Of a stretch of DNA of 64,000 nt, positions 12,971-23,524 are shown one piece after another. A program made the position numbers and the translations under genes. The notes under the pieces were generated by a model. It was not told the origin of the DNA, ran no database searches, and was given only the letters and a program-made list of their open reading frames with translations. This DNA comes from Adineta vaga. Its lineage: Eukaryota; Rotifera. The stretch covers positions 5,642,001-5,706,000 of the forward strand of contig CP075495.1 in the NCBI GenBank assembly GCA_021613535.1, written 5' to 3'. The first letter of the stretch is position 1; every line of letters starts with the position of its first letter.

Positions 12971-15745
12971 ATGGCTGAAGTCGTGCAACGTCATTTAGAA
13001 GATATGTTAACAGAATTTGAGCAAGCAAAACGAATTGGTTTGTTCACAGAAGCAGAAATAAAGTAAGTTTTCTTTCCTTTTGAATATATCAATGATGAAG
13101 ATTGTAGAACTTCGTAAATTGATTTAGAAAAATTGTTCGAACTCGACGACGACATGAATATAAAATCATTCGACGAACAAAAGAAAAAGAATGCTATTTA
13201 GATTACATTAAAGTATGTTTAATTTATTTGTATCAGTAAGAAATGAAATGATTTTAATTTTCTAAGTATGAAACTCATCTTCTTAAATTAGTACAACTTC
13301 GTCGAGAAGTAAATAAATTCTCAGTTAATTTTATGAGAAAGAAAACGTTGGTGAATTTGTTTTCTAGAAATTAAAATTAGGAAGAGTTTATAAGAAAAAT
13401 GAAATCGATCTAGCAATTAAACGACGTATTGAACGACTTTTTCGAGTAAGTAGATTACAATTACACGACTTTCTTGAATCTATTTTCATTCAGAGTGTAT
13501 GTCATCGATTTAAAAATGATATTCAACTATGGTTAACATTTATAGAATTTCTTAAAAAACAAGTAAGAAAATCTTCTATCATATATCGTTCATTACAATT
13601 ACTTTCCTCAATAGCATGATTATTCCACTGCATCAAGTGCATTTACATCTGCATTACAAACACATGGCAATAAATATTGTAAGCACTCATTGTTTTATAT
13701 GATTTCAAAGATAAAGATTCGTTTATTTAAAAACAACAACAAGGGTTATGGATTATGGCAGCAAAATTTGAATTCGAAGTTATGGTTTCTCCATCATCAG
13801 CTCGTTCATTATTTCAACGTGCACTTCGTATCATGCCACAAGAGAAAAAACTTTGGATTGAAGTATGTTCTTATTGTTGTTGATCATATTCGAATATTTC
13901 ATTATTGATATGTATAGTATTTTAAATTTGAATTACTCTATGTTGAATTAATACAAAAACGACAAGCCGTACTCGATCGAACGACACGAGACACATCAAA
14001 TAATGAAGAAGATGCAGTTTTACAAGGAAAAATTGTTGAAATTGTATTTACTAATGCACAAACAACAATAGAAAGTGAGTTAAACGAAATATAATGATTT
14101 TCTATTGAATGATTTTATTATTTAGATGATCCAACATTTCTTTGTTCATTTGTTCAAATTCTTTATGAATTCTCACAATTTTCTTTTGTTGAATCATTTG
14201 TTGATCAAATTTATTTTGTGTAAGATATTTTCTTTCTCAAATCTCATTTCTTTTCTTATTTTCAATCTTCATCTTTTAGTTTAAAAGAAAAATATTCTTC
14301 TAATGCTCTTGCTCAATCCTTAATAGCTCAACGTCCATTGATAAATGAACGTAAATTATTAGATGAAGCTGCTAAGAAAGAACAAGACGTTAGTAAGTAG
14401 ACCTTTGTTTTTCATTTTGGAAGATAAATGAATTGAATTTACTTAGGTTTTATGGTTGCTGTACTTGAACAACAAGTAAGAGAAAACTATGAAGAATTAT
14501 TAAAGAATACAATGGCGAATAAAAGTAATTGTGATTTGATTTTGATTCGTAAAAATTGTACGATTGATTTTGTTTTAGATGAATTGTGGAATTTATATTT
14601 GGATTTTTGTATTCAACGTTTAAGTCAATCATCAGATTCAAATAAAATCGAGGTAAAGAAATCTTTTTTTTTGAATATTATGTGAAACATTTATTTGAAT
14701 TCATTTAGCATATTTCAATATGTGATCAAGTATTCTCATCAGCTAACGAACATATTTCATTAACATCTGAACGTTATTTAGAATGGGTAGGGACGAAGAA
14801 TTGTATTTATTTCATATATATATATGTCTTAATTTCTTTTCCATTAGGTGTCAATAGTTGACGAAGATCGAGCAACGATTGTTTTGAAAAAAGCTACAGA
14901 TCATTATCCGAATGATCCCTCTCTATGGAATAAACGTCTTTCTTTATCTATTTCTCAATCATCTGATTCTAAACTAATAAAAAAAGAATTCAAACTTGCC
15001 TGTCAACATTCAAATGTTAAAGTAAAAAGATAATAATAATAATAATAATTAATCAATCCAATTACTTATTCATTATTCATCTTACTTAGAACTCTCCGTT
15101 GATTTGGAATACAATAATAGATTATACACAAGAACATGATGATAAATGGACAGAAGAATTATTTGAAGTAAGAAAATGAATTTATCTTTAGATATTGTAA
15201 AAATCGTTTTGTTTCTAGCAATCTCAATCGGAATTATTGGATCTTTCTGTAGCCTTGGATCTAAAATCGAGATATTTACAATGGACCAATCAAACAAAAT
15301 CAATCAAACAAGTTCGAACATTATTCGACAAGTAAAAAAGGAATCTATTACATCACTTTTTTTCCAACAAATTCTTCTTTTCTAATGCAGATTATCCAGT
15401 CGAATACCAGCTTCTTTACCTTTCTATATGGATTATATCAAAATCGAACAATCTACATCAAATATTGATTACAAACGTATTAAAACTGCTTTCGAACAAG
15501 CCATTATCTACTTTGGAAAACATTCCACTGGTAAAGTTTTCTTTTTTCGATCATTTTTCTCATAGAAACAACATCAGTTTTCCTATTCTTTAGATCTTTG
15601 GCTTGCTTATTTGGATCATATAAAACAACATCAATCACTCGATTTTGTTACTATATCTCGTGTTCATTCACGTGCACTTCATGCACTTGAATCCGATGAA
15701 TTGAAACGTTTTAATACGGAATGTGCATTAAGAAATTTAACTTGA
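12971..15745 (+). CDS. UTP6: UTP6-like small-subunit processome protein (HAT repeats)
   Basis: Many-exon gene starting MAEVVQRHLEDMLTEFEQAK and continuing RIGLFTEAEIKKIVRTRRRH and EYKIIRRTKEKECYLDYIKY. This matches the UTP6 N-terminal domain almost residue for residue in pattern (human: MAEIIQERIEDRLPELEQLE...RIGLFSHAEIKAII). Half-a-TPR (HAT) repeats follow: SVCHRFKNDIQLWLTFIEF, KYSLWIMAAKFEFEVM, SARSLFQRALRIMPQEKKLW and, near the end, HSTDLWLAYLDHIKQ. UTP6 is part of the UTP-B subcomplex of the U3 snoRNP/SSU processome in the nucleolus, needed for 18S rRNA maturation. It ends ECALRNLT* at 15745. It is the first gene of a five-gene same-strand cluster; the next ATG is 115 nt downstream. A second UTP-B component, TBL3/UTP13, lies at 58 kb. 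Confidence 0.9.
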
Positions 15746-15828
15746 TGTAGAACGATTTTGTTATGTTTTTGAACTTAGATAAAGAAAAATTTCGTGTTAA
15801 CTATTTGAAAAACAAAAAACCAATGATT

Positions 15829-15843
15829 GTTTTAATATTTCAG
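15829..15843 (+). other. Candidate trans-splice acceptor between UTP6 and IGBP1
   Basis: TTTTAATATTTCAG ends at 15843, 17 nt before the IGBP1 ATG and inside the 115-nt gap after UTP6. It is a good 3' splice site with no coding exon to join upstream, as expected for spliced-leader addition to a downstream cistron. Confidence 0.45.
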
Positions 15844-15860
15844 ATTATTCTTTATTCGAT

Positions 15861-17253
15861 ATGGCAGATCATCAGCATTGTTGTAGTTCACATTCTCATT
15901 GCGATGATTCATCAACAACGAATGATAATGATACAAATTTATCATCTAGTCCACAGCAAATCTCATCAAATGATGTTCATAAACGTTTTACATCGAATGA
16001 TATTGAGCATATAAATGATGAATCACAAACCGTTTCTCAATTGTTTGATATTGCCTGGTCAAATCAAAATGATTTACAAAGTCCATCAGCTGATACAACA
16101 ACAGATGAATATTCAAGTAAACTTCTTCATACAATTCGTTTACTTGAATCATTAGAAAAACGTCTTAACTCACTTGAATTATTTAGTGATAATGAACATA
16201 TTGATGAAGTTTCAACAACAAATTTACGATATTTACTTTTAAATGCATATCTTGCTTGGTCATATCAAACAAAACGTTCCAAACCATCACAACGTTTAAT
16301 TAATGTTCAACATGCATGTGATTATTATTCAAACTTTTTAACAATGACAAAAAATTATGGTTTACATAAATTTTCAATTCCTAAAGCACCATCGAATGAT
16401 GATTGTGGAAAAATAGAACAATTATCAAGTCGAGATGTGGATATGATGAAAATGGCACAAGATCGAGCATCAAAAATTCAAGGGTAAATTACTTTGAAAC
16501 ATTTAACTGACTATTATTACGTACTAAAAATAATGTATTTTAAAAACTGTAATTCATTTAGTCATTTGAAACGTCGTGAAGAAGAAGAATCAATGCGAGC
16601 TTTTGAAGAAGCTATGAAACATGATGCAACTGATGAAGAAGCAAAACGTAGTTTTTATATAAGTAAAATTCGCTGGTGGATCAATACAGCCATGGATGAT
16701 CTTGTTTATTTACACGGTAAAATACAGGATAAGAATTTTTCGCATGAAAACAAAATATATATATATATATATGTATTTAGATGAACTTCGTGTTTTGTTA
16801 CAACGTCAAGCTCTTGAGCCGAATGCAGAGGAAGAGTCACGTAGACGTCCAGGTCCTCCACAATCATCACGTCCTTTGAAACCATTAGTTATTACACGTG
16901 ATATGTTACAATCCAAAGTATTTGGTACAGGTTATCCTAGTGCATCGACCATGACAATTGATGAATTTTATGAAAGTCTTGCTCGACGAGGTCTAGCACC
17001 AACACCTGAACAATCAAAAGCAATGGCTGCTGGTATGTCAAATGAAATATTAATCTTCCATGAACGACAAGTTTTTCCTTCTTTCTCTGTAGGTCCAAAA
17101 TTTCCAACTGCAAATGAAATGGAGAAAGAAGAAGTTGCTAAAGAAACACATATGGAAAGAGATGATCCAAATATGATAAGTTATTTACGATCAAAAGATG
17201 ATTACATAGATGATCATCATCGCGGTGAAGGAAATCGTCACAATCGTTCTTAG
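15861..17253 (+). CDS. IGBP1: IGBP1/TAP42 (alpha4) phosphatase-regulatory protein
   Basis: Four exons, all phase-checked, ending at 17253. A short His/Ser/Asp-rich N-terminus precedes the TAP42 helical domain: VSQLFDIAWSNQNDLQSPS, LLESLEKRLNSLELFSDNE, LRYLLLNAYLAWSYQTK and the Lys/Arg-rich RASKIQGHLKRREEEESMRA. The C-terminal region has PLKPLVITRDMLQSKVFGTG and YPSASTMTIDEFYESLARRG, followed by a Met/Glu/Arg-rich tail, all hallmarks of alpha4. IGBP1/TAP42 binds and protects free catalytic subunits of PP2A, PP4 and PP6 in the cytosol and acts in TOR signalling. The cluster position (115 nt after UTP6, 122 nt before LSM2) suggests co-transcription. Confidence 0.92.
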
Positions 17254-17356
17254 AACAACATATTTATATATAGATATCATTTTGTATAGCATTGCTTTTC
17301 TTTTTCTTTTCTTTTTATAAACAACAATTCTTTTATCTCATTACGAATTCCCTGCT

Positions 17357-17372
17357 TTTTTCTCTATTTCAG
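17357..17372 (+). other. Candidate trans-splice acceptor immediately before LSM2
   Basis: TTTTTCTCTATTTCAG ends at 17372, three bases before the LSM2 ATG. The IGBP1 stop is only 122 nt upstream, so a separate promoter plus cis intron is hard to fit. A spliced-leader acceptor is the simplest reading. Confidence 0.5.
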
Positions 17373-17375
17373 ATC

Positions 17376-17666
17376 ATGTTATTTTATTCATTTTTTAAAT
17401 CACTTGTTGGCAAAGAAGTGGTTATTGAATTGAAGAATGATCTATCGATTACTGGGACATTACATAGTGTTGATCAATATTTAAATGTGAAATTAACTGA
17501 TGTTCAAGTACTAGATTCAGAGAAATATCCGCATATACAATCGGTTACATCTGCATTTGTTCGTGGTTCTGTTATTCGTTATATTCAATTACCACCGGAT
17601 GATGTTGATACACAATTATTACAAGAAGCGACACGTAAAGAAATATCACAACCACGAAAAGAATGA
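17376..17666 (+). CDS. LSM2: LSM2 Sm-like protein
   Basis: Single-exon gene of 96 residues, the same length as other LSM2 proteins. The sequence MLFYSFFKSLVGKEVVIELK, then NDLSITGTLHSVDQYLNVKL is the canonical LSM2 Sm1 motif. Sm2 follows as FVRGSVIRYIQLP, then DDVDTQLLQEATRKE. LSM2 is in both the cytoplasmic LSM1-7 ring (mRNA decapping) and the nuclear LSM2-8 ring (U6 snRNA 3' end binding). An upstream in-frame extension exists but would add a hydrophobic low-complexity stretch, so the ATG at 17376 is chosen. An AATAAA signal lies near 17789. Confidence 0.97.
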   Translation: MLFYSFFKSLVGKEVVIELKNDLSITGTLHSVDQYLNVKLTDVQVLDSEKYPHIQSVTSAFVRGSVIRYIQLPPDDVDTQLLQEATRKEISQPRKE

Positions 17667-17898
17667 ACAAAACGATCGAATAACAATCGAAGCTTACAAC
17701 TTATTGACATTCTCTTTTCTTTTCTTTTTTCCTCTTTTGTCAACTTTCAGATGCTGTTTATGTAAATAGATATAAGAAGAAAAAGAAAAATAAAACAACG
17801 GTGAAACTTTCCTATCATTCGAAACTTCTTTTCTGTATCGATATTTTTCTTTCTTTCTTTCTTTTTTTTATTTAATTGAGATTTAATATATATATATC

Positions 17899-18342
17899 AT
17901 GTCAGCCTCGGTTAATACTCAACCAATTTCAACATCAATACGGATATATCCTTTACGTTTAACACCGAATAAAGATGTTCTTACATCAATAAGATCATTA
18001 ATGAATACAGCTGAACTTCGATCTGTATTTATTATGACATGTGTAGGAAGTGTGAAATCAATGGTTCTACGATTGGCAAATACAACGGATACGATTGAAA
18101 TCAAAAGACCACATGAAATTGTTAGTTTAGTCGGTACAATTGATAGTGAAGGACATCATATACATGGCTCATTTTCTGATGAAAAAGGACATGTTGTCGG
18201 TGGACATGTTTTAGGTGAACATCCAATGATTGTTTATACAACAGTGGAAATTATGTTAGCAGAATGTGAAAATGTTACCTTTGTTCGAGAAATGTGTGAA
18301 GAAAGTGGTTATCCAGAATTAGTTATCAAAGAAAATCTTTAA
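17899..18342 (+). CDS. PPC/DUF296 domain protein
   Basis: Single-exon ORF of 147 residues that is a near-complete PPC (plant and prokaryote conserved, DUF296) domain. Support is ISTSIRIYPLRLTPNKDVL at the start, IMTCVGSVKSMVLRLANTT, PHEIVSLVGTIDSEGHHIHG and the signature SFSDEKGHVVGGHVLGEHPM, then VYTTVEIMLAECENVTFVRE. The conserved histidines (HHIHG, GGHV) correspond to the metal-site/trimer-core histidines of this family. There is no AT-hook, unlike plant AHL proteins, so it resembles the free-standing bacterial and archaeal form. Molecular function in animals is unknown. It is 232 nt after LSM2 and 54 nt before SAAL1 on the same strand, so it appears to be an established member of the cluster, not a recent insert. 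Base usage looks like its neighbours. Confidence 0.87.
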   Translation: MSASVNTQPISTSIRIYPLRLTPNKDVLTSIRSLMNTAELRSVFIMTCVGSVKSMVLRLANTTDTIEIKRPHEIVSLVGTIDSEGHHIHGSFSDEKGHVVGGHVLGEHPMIVYTTVEIMLAECENVTFVREMCEESGYPELVIKENL

Positions 18343-18369
18343 GAATAAAAAGAATTACATCTATGCACT

Positions 18370-18384
18370 GCTTATCTCTTTTAG
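18370..18384 (+). other. Candidate trans-splice acceptor between DUF296 gene and SAAL1
   Basis: CTTATCTCTTTTAG ends at 18384, 12 nt before the SAAL1 ATG. The preceding stop codon ends at 18342, leaving a 54-nt intercistronic gap, too small for an independent promoter. Confidence 0.5.
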
Positions 18385-18396
18385 ATACACGTTAAT

Positions 18397-20202
18397 ATGA
18401 CGTCAACAAAAAATATTCCAACTTCACAGAATGAATCAGGATCATTTTCTGTAGATATGACTATTCTTCGAATTTATTAAACAATCATTCTTCTTTTACA
18501 TTTCTAGTCATTTCGTTCTACTAATGATTGTGATACACCTATAGAACAGTATCAGTGTGATTCGACACCACCAATTCATTCATCTCATCGTCACATTCCA
18601 ACGCATTCTCAAGATGCACCTATATCATCATCATCATCACCAAGTATTCTTCGAAATCCTTCACCACCACCTGCTGAAAATCTCACTCGAGACGATATGG
18701 TTGGTGATGAAATGTATTCGAAATCTTGGTTTTGCCAAGTTCTACTCAAATTAATTCAAGTAAGTATGAAGAAGTCTATATCTATAATTCTTCTTCTTCT
18801 TCTAGTTTGTTGCACCCGAACAATTACATGATGAAATCTTTACAAATATTCGTCAACAAGGTGATGATTTTTTATCAACAAATTCTCATAAAAAACAAGA
18901 ACTGGATGAAACATTTGAATCAGAATTATGTGAATTATGGGATGTTAGCATGAGTGCTGATGTTGCACATCTTTTAATTGAATTCAATTCATTAGATTTA
19001 TTTAATGTTGTTCTTATTGAATGTAAAGACAAACGTTGTACAGAAATTGTTCTTGGTATTTTATCCAATATGGCATGTTGTAAACGTACTCTTTCTTATG
19101 AAAATCAAATGAAAAGTGTTGGTCAATGTATTATTGAACATTCAAATCTATTTGCAACTATTTTATCTATATTAACAAGTGATGATTATTCCGATTGTCC
19201 AACACTCGTACAATTATTTCGCTTAATCTATACATTATTTGTTCGACAAGATACACGTCATTTTATGTTAGAACATGTTCAGTTAACCTATGAACCTTTA
19301 TGTTTCATTTTACAATCATGTTGCAATAAAGAATTACTAGAACAATGCAGTTCTCTATTACGTATTTTATTAGATGAATGTAATTTATTTGAAACAAATG
19401 AACAAAATGAAGTTGCTTATTTAATATTAACATCAATAACAACAGCGATTAATGCATTGATTGAAAATGAAACATTTACAATCGATAATATCTTAGAAAA
19501 TCTTTTTAATTGTTTACAAATCTATACAACAAATGAATATTGTACACAAATGTTAAATGATCATTGTCAAATTATTATGAAATTAATTGAAACAATCTTG
19601 AAATATTTAGTTCATGATGATGTTGTACAAGTTCATAGTGTTCTATTATTATCATGTATATCTATATGTAATTTTTTTCTTTATAAACAAGGATTAAAAA
19701 TTATTAATAAGTCATTGTTAGAATATTTTCTTATCATTGGACATACATGTTATAAGAATAAACAAAGACATGATCATCAAAAACATGCCATGCGTAGACA
19801 AAGATCACGAACACATTCACATTCATCAAATAAAAGAAAAGAAATGGATGGAAATGATAAAACAGGTTTGAAAAGTAAAACATATTTTCCGATTGAAATA
19901 TTTGATATTTTATAGCAAATGATGAAATGTTATCAAAAACTCATAATCCATTGATAAATGTTGATTGCGAAGATGAAAATGAAACAACAAATGAAAGCAT
20001 ATCAACAACATCGTATGCACTTGTTGATGAATTATTTCTCGAACTTTTTTATCGTGGTCTTAAACAAGATATGTCACAAACCATGGAAACAAATATCTCA
20101 ATATTTACACAATTAAATCCAGATCAACGAGAACTTTTTCGAAAAATTATTAAACATTTCTGTAATATAGAAAAACGTTTAGATGATATGTTAGATTTAT
20201 AA
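18397..20202 (+). CDS. SAAL1: SAAL1-like armadillo-fold protein
   Basis: Four exons, phases verified: a short exon 1 (MTSTKNIPTSQNESGSFS), then exons from 18510, 18806 and 19917. After a Ser/Pro-rich linker the SAAL1 signature appears: MYSKSWFCQVLLKLIQ, FVAPEQLHDE, ELCELWDVSMSADVAHLLIE, then FNSLDLFNVVL and CTEIVLGILSNMACCK. This matches vertebrate SAAL1 ([45 protein letters not shown]). The rest is a helical ARM-like array ending with FRKIIKHFCNIEKRLDDMLD. Mammalian SAAL1 is reported as a proliferation-promoting factor in synovial cells; its biochemical role is unclear. A His/Arg/Lys-rich insertion (about 19780-19860) lies just before the last intron. The gene converges on the TMEM163-like gene with about 120 nt between stops. 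Confidence 0.88.
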
Positions 20203-20321
20203 ATGATATTTTTAAAGCATTTCTATTGTACCTATTTGTCTTTCTGCTTATTGTAACAATAAAAGAAGATTCTATTTTCCTTTGAACATAATTTAACTAT
20301 TCATATCAAAATGATTTGTAT

Positions 20322-21368
20322 CTATTTTATTTCACGATTTGAAATCACAGAAAATCTTCGAGTACCAACAATTGGTGCTATAGATATGCAAGGATTTTCT
20401 ATATCGACTGCCTCAATATCCACATCTATTTCTTCATTATGTTCTTTTAACATTCGTCGTAATTTTTCTTCACGTAAATTTCTTGCATATTCAGCATTCA
20501 TTTTTGTAATTGAATCTAAAATTAATTTCCATCCAGTAACGAATAGAACTAAAGCCATTAGAACTTGAACAAGATCATCTAGATGTGCAAATTTATTCAA
20601 AAATGTAACACGATCCCAAAAGAAGAGTGGAAAAACCATAATAAGACCAATAATTGAATTTAAAGCATCAGCCATTAATGCTGTCGATTTAATTTGTTTA
20701 CTAATTATTATTTTCACAATAGATAATAATGTAAAAACTATAATATGTATTAATGAATATGTAAATACAATAAGATCTGGTCGAACAGATTTGGCTTGAA
20801 TCATACTTTGAATTGAACGTGATTCAATAGCAAGAAATGAACCAATAAATAATGCTCCAATAACACAACAAGCTAATCGATCACGACGATGCATATCAGT
20901 CACTATTCTTGGCATTAAATGCCATGCAACAAAGCCTGTACAAACAGAATCCATCAATGTATCGACAGAATATGAAAAACCAACGAATGATTTTGATCGT
21001 ATACAATTAATGAATGCTGTTAAACCAAGACCAATATCAAAAAGAAATGATATAACACAGCACCAAAAAGCAACACGACGTAAACGTTGAAAATAAACAT
21101 AACTAATTGAATCACTACTCAACACACCACCACCCTGAATACTGTATTGACGTATTGCTTTACTTGGTTCAGCTAAAGCTGTTAGAATTTCATTATAATT
21201 CGATGATGTTGATGGATTATGTGAACGATTTTTTAACATTAATGACTCATTTCCTATGGATAATTTAGCTTGTGTTGGAACAGTTAACGTTGATAGTGAA
21301 GTTCGAATATTTCTATTCATATTTCCGCCATCATCAATCGCTGGTTCAATCACATTCGCTAATGCCAT
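20322..21368 (-). CDS. TMEM163: TMEM163-like zinc/cation transporter
   Basis: Single-exon gene of 348 residues. A polar N-terminus of about 100 residues precedes six predicted membrane helices: VAFWCCVISFLFDIGLGLTA, then a segment ending in SVDTLMDSVCTGFVAWHLMP, LACCVIGALFIGSFLA, LIVFTYSLIHIIVFTLLS, TALMADALNSIIGLIMVFPL and DLVQVLMALVLFVTGWKLIL. The paired acidic motifs YSVDTLMDS and LMADALNS are in the positions of the metal-site Asp residues of TMEM163 and cation diffusion facilitators (human: GFDAVLDVLSS and LITDGFNSLVGG). TMEM163 proteins are zinc-efflux proteins of plasma membrane and synaptic/endolysosomal vesicles. The C-terminus is a charged tail with an acidic IDVDIEAVDIE stretch. 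The lack of introns, in a region of intron-rich genes, is notable. Confidence 0.82.
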   Translation of the reverse strand: MALANVIEPAIDDGGNMNRNIRTSLSTLTVPTQAKLSIGNESLMLKNRSHNPSTSSNYNEILTALAEPSKAIRQYSIQGGGVLSSDSISYVYFQRLRRVAFWCCVISFLFDIGLGLTAFINCIRSKSFVGFSYSVDTLMDSVCTGFVAWHLMPRIVTDMHRRDRLACCVIGALFIGSFLAIESRSIQSMIQAKSVRPDLIVFTYSLIHIIVFTLLSIVKIIISKQIKSTALMADALNSIIGLIMVFPLFFWDRVTFLNKFAHLDDLVQVLMALVLFVTGWKLILDSITKMNAEYARNLREEKLRRMLKEHNEEIDVDIEAVDIENPCISIAPIVGTRRFSVISNREIK

Positions 21369-21661
21369 AGAAATTACTGTTCGAAAGTCACTATTTCTGT
21401 TTTTAATATTACTTATCTATATACATGCACATTTATCTTTCATATTCTAATCAAGTAAATCGATGAACCGAAACCCTTCGCGTTCTTACATGCTTTTATA
21501 TATGTACAAACATACAATACATACACACAATACTCTACATAACATGCACATGTAAATAAACAGGAAAAAAGAATGGATGCTGTTTTTTTGTTAAATCAAA
21601 ACAGTCAACATTATGATATTGAGATGAAATGAAAAACAAACAAGCTACTTTGGTATTTTTT

Positions 21662-22444
21662 TCATAGAGTTTTCGCTAATAATTGACAACGATCATGTTC
21701 ACCAGCTAGACTTGCTAAACGTTTTTGATCGTATTTTGTATATATAATTTCATCATAGATTTGAAAGCCTTGTTTACGAAATGCTTTTGATGAATAGAGA
21801 CTGGTTGCTTCAGAAAACGTTCCGGATAAATGTAATTCATTTTTTGCATATTCAATACTTGCATGAATTAATTTTTCCGTTAAACGTAAACCACGATAAT
21901 GTGCATCAATAGCAATTATGACAATATGTAATAATCGATCGGTTTTTAATTGATCATATAGATCAATATTTTGATGAACATTTTTTAAAACAGTTAAAAT
22001 GTAACGTAATTTTTCTGAATGAAATTTTTCAATACTAAAATGATCATTTTCATCCGATGTTGAATATGGTAGACGATGTTTAATGATATTTAATATGACT
22101 CCAATAACTTTTTCTGTTTGAACATCAATAGCAACAAATGAACATTGATCTTGTATAGCAAGAGAAACAATTAATTCAGTAAATTGTTTTGGTTCATGAG
22201 GTATTTCGAATGCTAAACATTTATTTAATGGTTCATCACGAAAGAATGTATCAATAACTAAATCATAGACTTCTTTTTGATGCTTATGATTCATCAAACA
22301 TAAATCAATTTCAGGTGGTTTCATCCATGTAGTTGACATTGGTGGCGTTGATGGACATGATGATGTTGATGATGAATCAAGATCATCAGTTGGTAAAGAA
22401 AAATATCTGTCATTGAATTGCTTTTGAAATAATGATGAATGCAT
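21662..22444 (-). CDS. GNAT-family N-acetyltransferase (arylalkylamine NAT-like)
   Basis: Single-exon ORF of about 260 residues. The first true ATG is at 22442-22444. After a Ser/Thr/Pro-rich leader the GNAT fold is visible: HQKEVYDLVIDTFFRDEPL, then SFVAIDVQTEKVIGVILNII (strands 2-4), LHIVIIAIDAHYRGLRLTEK (strand 4 and the acetyl-CoA loop, motif A with R-G-x), LIHASIEYAKNELHLSGTF and a C-terminal SKAFRKQGFQIYDEIIYTKY. The TFFRDEPLNKCL segment is typical of insect-type aralkylamine/dopamine NATs, so small amines are the likely substrates, but the subfamily is not certain. Lack of introns and the position 293 nt before the TMEM163-like gene are the only context clues. Confidence 0.75.
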   Translation of the reverse strand: MHSSLFQKQFNDRYFSLPTDDLDSSSTSSCPSTPPMSTTWMKPPEIDLCLMNHKHQKEVYDLVIDTFFRDEPLNKCLAFEIPHEPKQFTELIVSLAIQDQCSFVAIDVQTEKVIGVILNIIKHRLPYSTSDENDHFSIEKFHSEKLRYILTVLKNVHQNIDLYDQLKTDRLLHIVIIAIDAHYRGLRLTEKLIHASIEYAKNELHLSGTFSEATSLYSSKAFRKQGFQIYDEIIYTKYDQKRLASLAGEHDRCQLLAKTL

Positions 22445-23524
22445 ATTTTCCAAGAGATTTCAAGTCGAAATGAATGTGATTTGATTAGATATAATGTTTT
22501 GTCAAATGAAGAGGATCTAGGCCTTTTATATATTTCTAGATAAAGAGAGAAGGAAAATCGCAATTTTCTCGAGTATTTCTCTCCGGAAATCAAAAGATGA
22601 GATAGCGCAACAAACCTAAGTATCGTGCTTTTGATTTCTTTGCTTCTATAAATTTTATGAGAAGAAAAAGGAAAAAAGCACATATCTATTCTTTGTCTCG
22701 TACTCGAACGTTTAAATATTGCATTTCTTTGCCTAGATCATGAATAGAATAAAAGAGTTGGCTGATTTTAGTTCGATCGAGGACTATAAGTATAAATATA
22801 CTTTTCTAAGGAAAAGAATGACATCCTAAACAATCACAGTATTATTCAAATATGTGTAGAGCGATGGCGTGATGATTTTGTTGAGAAAGAGAAGAAGAAA
22901 AAGAAATAATGCAATCGTTTTTTTTCTCGACATGTTCATAAAAATCTTTTCTATAGAAAAAAAAATACATAAGAAAAACGAACATGAAAAAAAAGATAAA
23001 GCAAAATCGAAAAGAATAAACAGAAAGAAGAAGAAGAAGAAGCGTTTTATTTATTCAGAACTATGAAGTAAGAAAAAACCAAATGAATAGTGGATAGACA
23101 AGGTTCAAACATCATATTTTTTTTCTTCAATGAATATATGTATATATATAAAAGAGAGAAAGATAAATACTTTCCCTTGAACTATTTGAAAACAAAAGTA
23201 TATCATAATCTACTATGAAAAGGAAAGGAAACGAATATGTAGATGTAAAACGAGACCACTGCTGATTTGTTTTTTCTTCTCAAGTTCATTTCACACGTCC
23301 AAGCACCATGACTAATAATAAGAGAGAACAACACGAGTAGTTGAGCATGCGTATACACACAGAGAATATGACAAAGCTACTCAGTTGTATGATAATTCAA
23401 AACAAGACAAAAGAAAATATAAAAAAGAAGAAAGAATTCTCTAGTATATATGCATATAAATAAGAGAAGATTGTTCGATGCTCTTGCTCTCCAATGGGAT
23501 AAAGTTTCTATTTTGCTTTTTGAT
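22445..23524. other. Intergenic, no gene seen
   Basis: About 1.1 kb of AT-rich sequence with A/G-rich runs (22870-23045) and short TA repeats (23125-23150). ORFs here are Lys/Arg- or Phe-rich low-complexity translations without homology. It lies between the GNAT start and the filamin 3' end, both on the minus strand, and should hold the filamin 3'UTR and the GNAT promoter. Confidence 0.4.

Noticed and set aside
17738-17750. Acceptor-like CAACTTTCAG between LSM2 and the DUF296 gene
   Set aside because: It lies before the LSM2 polyadenylation signal and about 150 nt from the next ATG, so it is not convincing as a trans-splice site.
22869-23066. Lys/Arg-rich ORF
   Set aside because: Translation of an A/G-rich tract; no homology and no gene structure.
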